Shown here: piece by piece, positions 6,192 to 8,066 of the stretch
How positions within the stretch are numbered: the stretch's first letter is position 1
Layout of the letters: every line of letters begins with the position of its first letter
Assembly (NCBI GenBank): GCA_040758525.1
Contig: JBFLVQ010000446.1
Coordinates: 1 to 8,066 of the forward strand
Reading direction: 5' to 3'
DNA length: 8,066 bases
Origin: JBFLVQ01 sp040758525
GTDB taxonomy: Bacteria; Acidobacteriota; Blastocatellia; Chloracidobacteriales; JADJPF01
Notes under the pieces: generated by a model
Database searches by the model: none
Told to the model about the DNA's origin: nothing
Seen by the model: the letters and a program-made list of their open reading frames with translations, nothing else
Made by a program: the position numbers and the translations under genes

Positions 6192-7100
6192 ATGCGTATA
6201 AAAATCTTAATTACACTATTATCAGTAACATTTTTATTAAATCTAAATATCTTTACACAAGCACAGGAACAGTCACAAGAAGAGGGTACAAGGGGCTTTT
6301 TCCTGAGTACCAGACCGACCCGCACTGGTGGCAACAATGCCAAAATCAACAAAGGGATTACTACTTCTACAAATGGAACTGGTAAAGTTGGTACTACCCC
6401 TGAAACTACTAGGAAAGATGGTACAAAAAGAACTCCTGCAACTCACTCTGTTCCAACCAGTCACACCAATAGGATTGGCCTTGGTTATACACTATACCTA
6501 CGTGATCGCGAAGATCGCGCAATACGTGTTGATCCAGCCCGCGAGTTCCGTTCTGGTGAGGCAATACGTGTTATTCTAGAACCGAATATAGATGGCTACC
6601 TATATATCTTTCATACCGAGAATGATGGTAAACCAGGCATGCTCTTTCCTGATGTACGCTTGAAAAAAGGCGATAATGCTGTGCGTGCGCATGTACCTTA
6701 TGAAGTGCCTTCAGGATTAAATCCCAATCCTAAACTTCGTTGGTTTGTCTTTTACGATGGTCCCCCTGCTACCGAACGACTCTATATTGTAGTTTCACAT
6801 CAACCATTGCCAGAGGTTCCTATTGGAGAAAATCTGCTCAAGCACTGCCAGAAAAATAAGGATAACTGTCCTTGGCAACCAACCACAGATCTATGGGCAT
6901 TAATCAAAAAAGAGGCGACTACCATTGCTCAAGTGAGTAAAGATAAAACCGAGGGGCAGCTACAGAGCCGTGTCGAAAAGGACTCTATTAGCCGTGCAAT
7001 TGGTCTCGACAAAGATGCGCCACCACCTTCTACTATCTGTTTAAGCCCATCTGCTGAGAGAAAGATGCTTGTGACGCTAATTAACTTGACTCATAAATAG
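6192..7100 (+). CDS. Secreted DUF4384-like domain protein
   Basis: Predicted exported protein of 302 residues. The signal peptide is clear: M-R-I-K, a hydrophobic stretch (5-21) and probable cleavage after A24 (T-Q-A, then Q-E). Residues about 40-95 are low-complexity, rich in Thr, Gly, Lys and Asn, probably a flexible linker. A DUF4384-like domain covers about 98-208 (G98-Y-T-L-Y-L, F-R-S-G-E-A-I-R-V-I-L, G135-Y-L-Y-I139, M-L-F-P-D, then R-W-F-V-F-Y-D-G-P-P). The remaining 90 residues are mostly helical and polar, with two Cys eight positions apart (H-C-Q-K-N-K-D-N-C) that could pair. AAGGAG (6175-6180) lies 11 bases before the ATG. The gene follows the kinase by 46 bp, and the G-Y-L-Y-I core matches the kinase ectodomain, so the two probably act together in the envelope. 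The biochemical role of DUF4384 is not known to me. There is no lipobox, so it is probably periplasmic or released. Confidence 0.85.
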   Translation: MRIKILITLLSVTFLLNLNIFTQAQEQSQEEGTRGFFLSTRPTRTGGNNAKINKGITTSTNGTGKVGTTPETTRKDGTKRTPATHSVPTSHTNRIGLGYTLYLRDREDRAIRVDPAREFRSGEAIRVILEPNIDGYLYIFHTENDGKPGMLFPDVRLKKGDNAVRAHVPYEVPSGLNPNPKLRWFVFYDGPPATERLYIVVSHQPLPEVPIGENLLKHCQKNKDNCPWQPTTDLWALIKKEATTIAQVSKDKTEGQLQSRVEKDSISRAIGLDKDAPPPSTICLSPSAERKMLVTLINLTHK

Positions 7101-7162
7101 ATTGAAAAATTATCACAGAGCTTTCTAAAGAAGGGGAATAGATCTGCTTATTGGGCAAAAGA

Positions 7163-7933
7163 CTATCTAAAAGTATACTTTTGTCCTTCTCCCTTGATGT
7201 ATTCCAATAGTTTCTCAACATTAGCTGAGGGACGCGCTTTTGTAATTACAACTATTGGTCTTCGTACATCTGGAGTTTTAGGCGAGAATATCTGGTCATT
7301 GACGATCGACATAGCGCCCAATCCGATTGCTCCAGGAGTTTGAGAAACTTTTTGCCTGATATCAGGACCGGTTGTTGCCTCAATAAACTTAGCCGTATAT
7401 GGCGCATTATCCATTATTTGAAGTTGGAAAACCTTATTAGTGCCTGGTATCAGTTTGCCAAAGATAACAACTATAGGCAGGTCCTTACCACCAACCTCTT
7501 TCCAGTTTGTGAATTTGCCAGTAAAGATCCCTTTCAGTTGTTCCTTGGAGAGGCTGGATATTCGATTCTGATTATGCATTATTACTTTAACACTGTCTCT
7601 GCCTACCACTCTATATTTGTATATACTTCTATCAGAAATTTTATAACCAGACTCCTCCATCATATTCATCCATTCGTTGAATGGCAGTGCTCCACTAGCA
7701 ATATCTATAACACCTTTATCAAGATCTTTAAGCGCATTAACAGGACCATTATCTATAATGGTCAATTTTATCCCGCTAACTTTTTCGAAAGGCTCCTTTA
7801 TTGGTTTAAAGATATTTTCAACCGGTGCAACACCTGCACCTACTTTTATTTCTTGAGCTAGCGCAGTACCATTAGTAGCTAGTAGAAAAGCGCAATAAAG
7901 AAGTATTAGTGGAATTCGCTTTAGCAGCATCAT
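7163..7933 (-). CDS. PstS-like periplasmic substrate-binding protein
   Basis: Exported binding protein of the phosphate-type (PBP2, PBP-like) superfamily, 256 residues. A Sec signal peptide (M-M-L-L-K-R, hydrophobic 7-19, cleavage after A-L-A26) precedes a mature start Q-E-I-K-V-G-A-G. Family-like stretches are F-E-K-V-S-G-I-K-L, G-V-I-D-I-A-S-G-A-L-P, S-L-S-K-E-Q-L-K-G-I-F-T-G-K-F-T-N-W-K-E-V-G-G (a hallmark of PstS-like proteins) and P-G-A-I-G-L-G. It is shorter than canonical PstS (about 320-350 residues), and the usual T-G-S-G-type phosphate loops are not evident (G-P-V-N-A-L at the first site), so the ligand may not be phosphate. AGGAG (7945-7941) lies 7 bases before the first ATG, fixing the start. 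No permease or ATPase genes are in view. The start codon overlaps the stop of an upstream reading frame by ATGA. The gene converges on the DUF4384-like gene, with 62 bp between stops. Confidence 0.85.
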   Translation of the reverse strand: MMLLKRIPLILLYCAFLLATNGTALAQEIKVGAGVAPVENIFKPIKEPFEKVSGIKLTIIDNGPVNALKDLDKGVIDIASGALPFNEWMNMMEESGYKISDRSIYKYRVVGRDSVKVIMHNQNRISSLSKEQLKGIFTGKFTNWKEVGGKDLPIVVIFGKLIPGTNKVFQLQIMDNAPYTAKFIEATTGPDIRQKVSQTPGAIGLGAMSIVNDQIFSPKTPDVRRPIVVITKARPSANVEKLLEYIKGEGQKYTFR

Positions 7934-8064
7934 AGATATTCTCCTAATTGTCTGATTGCATCCTGTATCTGAGCAAAACTAGTGCCATAATCCCAGAAAA
8001 GTTTTCTCTTATCTAACAGACTGTAAATACAGTAGTATTGAGGGGAGATAGGCTGTCTAAGGCA
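7930..8064 (-). CDS. C-terminal end of an unidentified protein, overlapping the binding-protein start
   Basis: From the right edge, one minus-strand frame is open for 44 codons and stops at TGA (7932-7930), which overlaps the ATG of the binding-protein gene as ATGA. The end of the product reads K-L-F-W-D-Y-G-T-S-F-A-Q-I-Q-D-A-I-R-Q-L-G-E-Y-L, with an amphipathic helix-like finish. I do not recognise the family. The other two frames hit stops in this stretch. An open run of 44 codons has a modest probability by chance (roughly one in eight), but with the ATGA overlap and the Shine-Dalgarno sequence of the next gene lying inside the frame, a real translationally coupled gene is the more likely reading. 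Its start lies outside the window. Confidence 0.55.
   Translation of the reverse strand, partial: CLRQPISPQYYCIYSLLDKRKLFWDYGTSFAQIQDAIRQLGEYL
7941..7945 (-). promoter_or_regulatory. Ribosome binding site of the PstS-like gene
   Basis: On the minus strand AGGAG sits 7 bases before the first of two adjacent ATG codons, which favours the first as the start. The site lies within the last codons of the upstream frame, as expected for translational coupling. Confidence 0.7.
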
Positions 8065-8066
8065 AG

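Noticed and set aside
5981..6352. 123-codon minus-strand frame across the kinase/DUF4384 boundary
   Set aside because: It runs antisense through two well-supported genes and the ribosome site between them. The hydrophobic patches come from reading signal-peptide codons backwards.
7169..7182. Perfect 14-bp palindrome AAAAGTATACTTTT near the convergent gene ends, considered as a terminator or operator
   Set aside because: It lies in the last codons of the binding-protein gene, consists almost entirely of A and T, and would leave only a 5-bp A/T-rich stem around a 4-base loop. This is too weak to call a terminator.
7340..7861. 173-codon open frame on the plus strand opposite the PstS-like gene
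   Set aside because: The minus-strand frame has a signal peptide, a ribosome site and family motifs. The plus-strand product has no convincing domain and looks like a shadow.

Overview
The window looks like a chromosomal segment of a free-living, diderm-type bacterium with roughly mid-40s % GC (judged by eye). My best guess is Acidobacteriota, possibly Blastocatellia. That is inferred from family content only: a membrane Ser/Thr kinase with an N-terminal zinc-ribbon-like motif and a DUF4384-like C-terminus, a second secreted DUF4384-like protein, and an FHA-GAF-HD-GYP protein. No rRNA, tRNA, CRISPR array, insertion sequence or phage gene was seen.

Layout. Positions 1-114 (minus) hold the first 38 codons of a secreted protein of unknown function that runs off the left edge. 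Positions 115-411 are a divergent intergenic region carrying a near-ideal FadR/GntR-type palindrome, a tandem 11-bp repeat, an extended -10 element and a small hairpin. Then, all on the plus strand: an FHA-GAF-HD-GYP protein (about 421-2094), a SAM-dependent methyltransferase of the O-methyltransferase type (2236-3294), an Fpg/Nei-type DNA glycosylase 3 bp downstream (3298-4164), a transmembrane Ser/Thr protein kinase (4283-6145) and a secreted DUF4384-like protein (6192-7100). Converging on these from the right, on the minus strand, are a PstS-like periplasmic binding protein (7163-7933) and the C-terminal end of another reading frame (7930-8064). That frame overlaps the start of the binding-protein gene by ATGA.

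How the genes may work together. The clearest theme is signalling. The kinase has a cytoplasmic catalytic domain, one membrane segment and an extracytoplasmic DUF4384-like domain, and the next gene encodes a free, exported protein with the same kind of domain. Upstream lies a predicted c-di-GMP phosphodiesterase with an FHA (phosphothreonine-binding) domain. A working hypothesis is that envelope input is read by the kinase and passed by Thr phosphorylation to the FHA protein, changing c-di-GMP. This is inferred from domain content and proximity only. The methyltransferase and glycosylase form a tight two-gene unit between them with no obvious link to the signalling genes. The binding protein has no transporter genes in view and may serve as a sensor or in a non-canonical role.

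I did not find a clearly new multi-gene system. The most interesting items are the DUF4384 pair, the possible kinase/FHA/HD-GYP circuit, the regulatory cluster at 284-403 and the binding-protein pair at the right edge.
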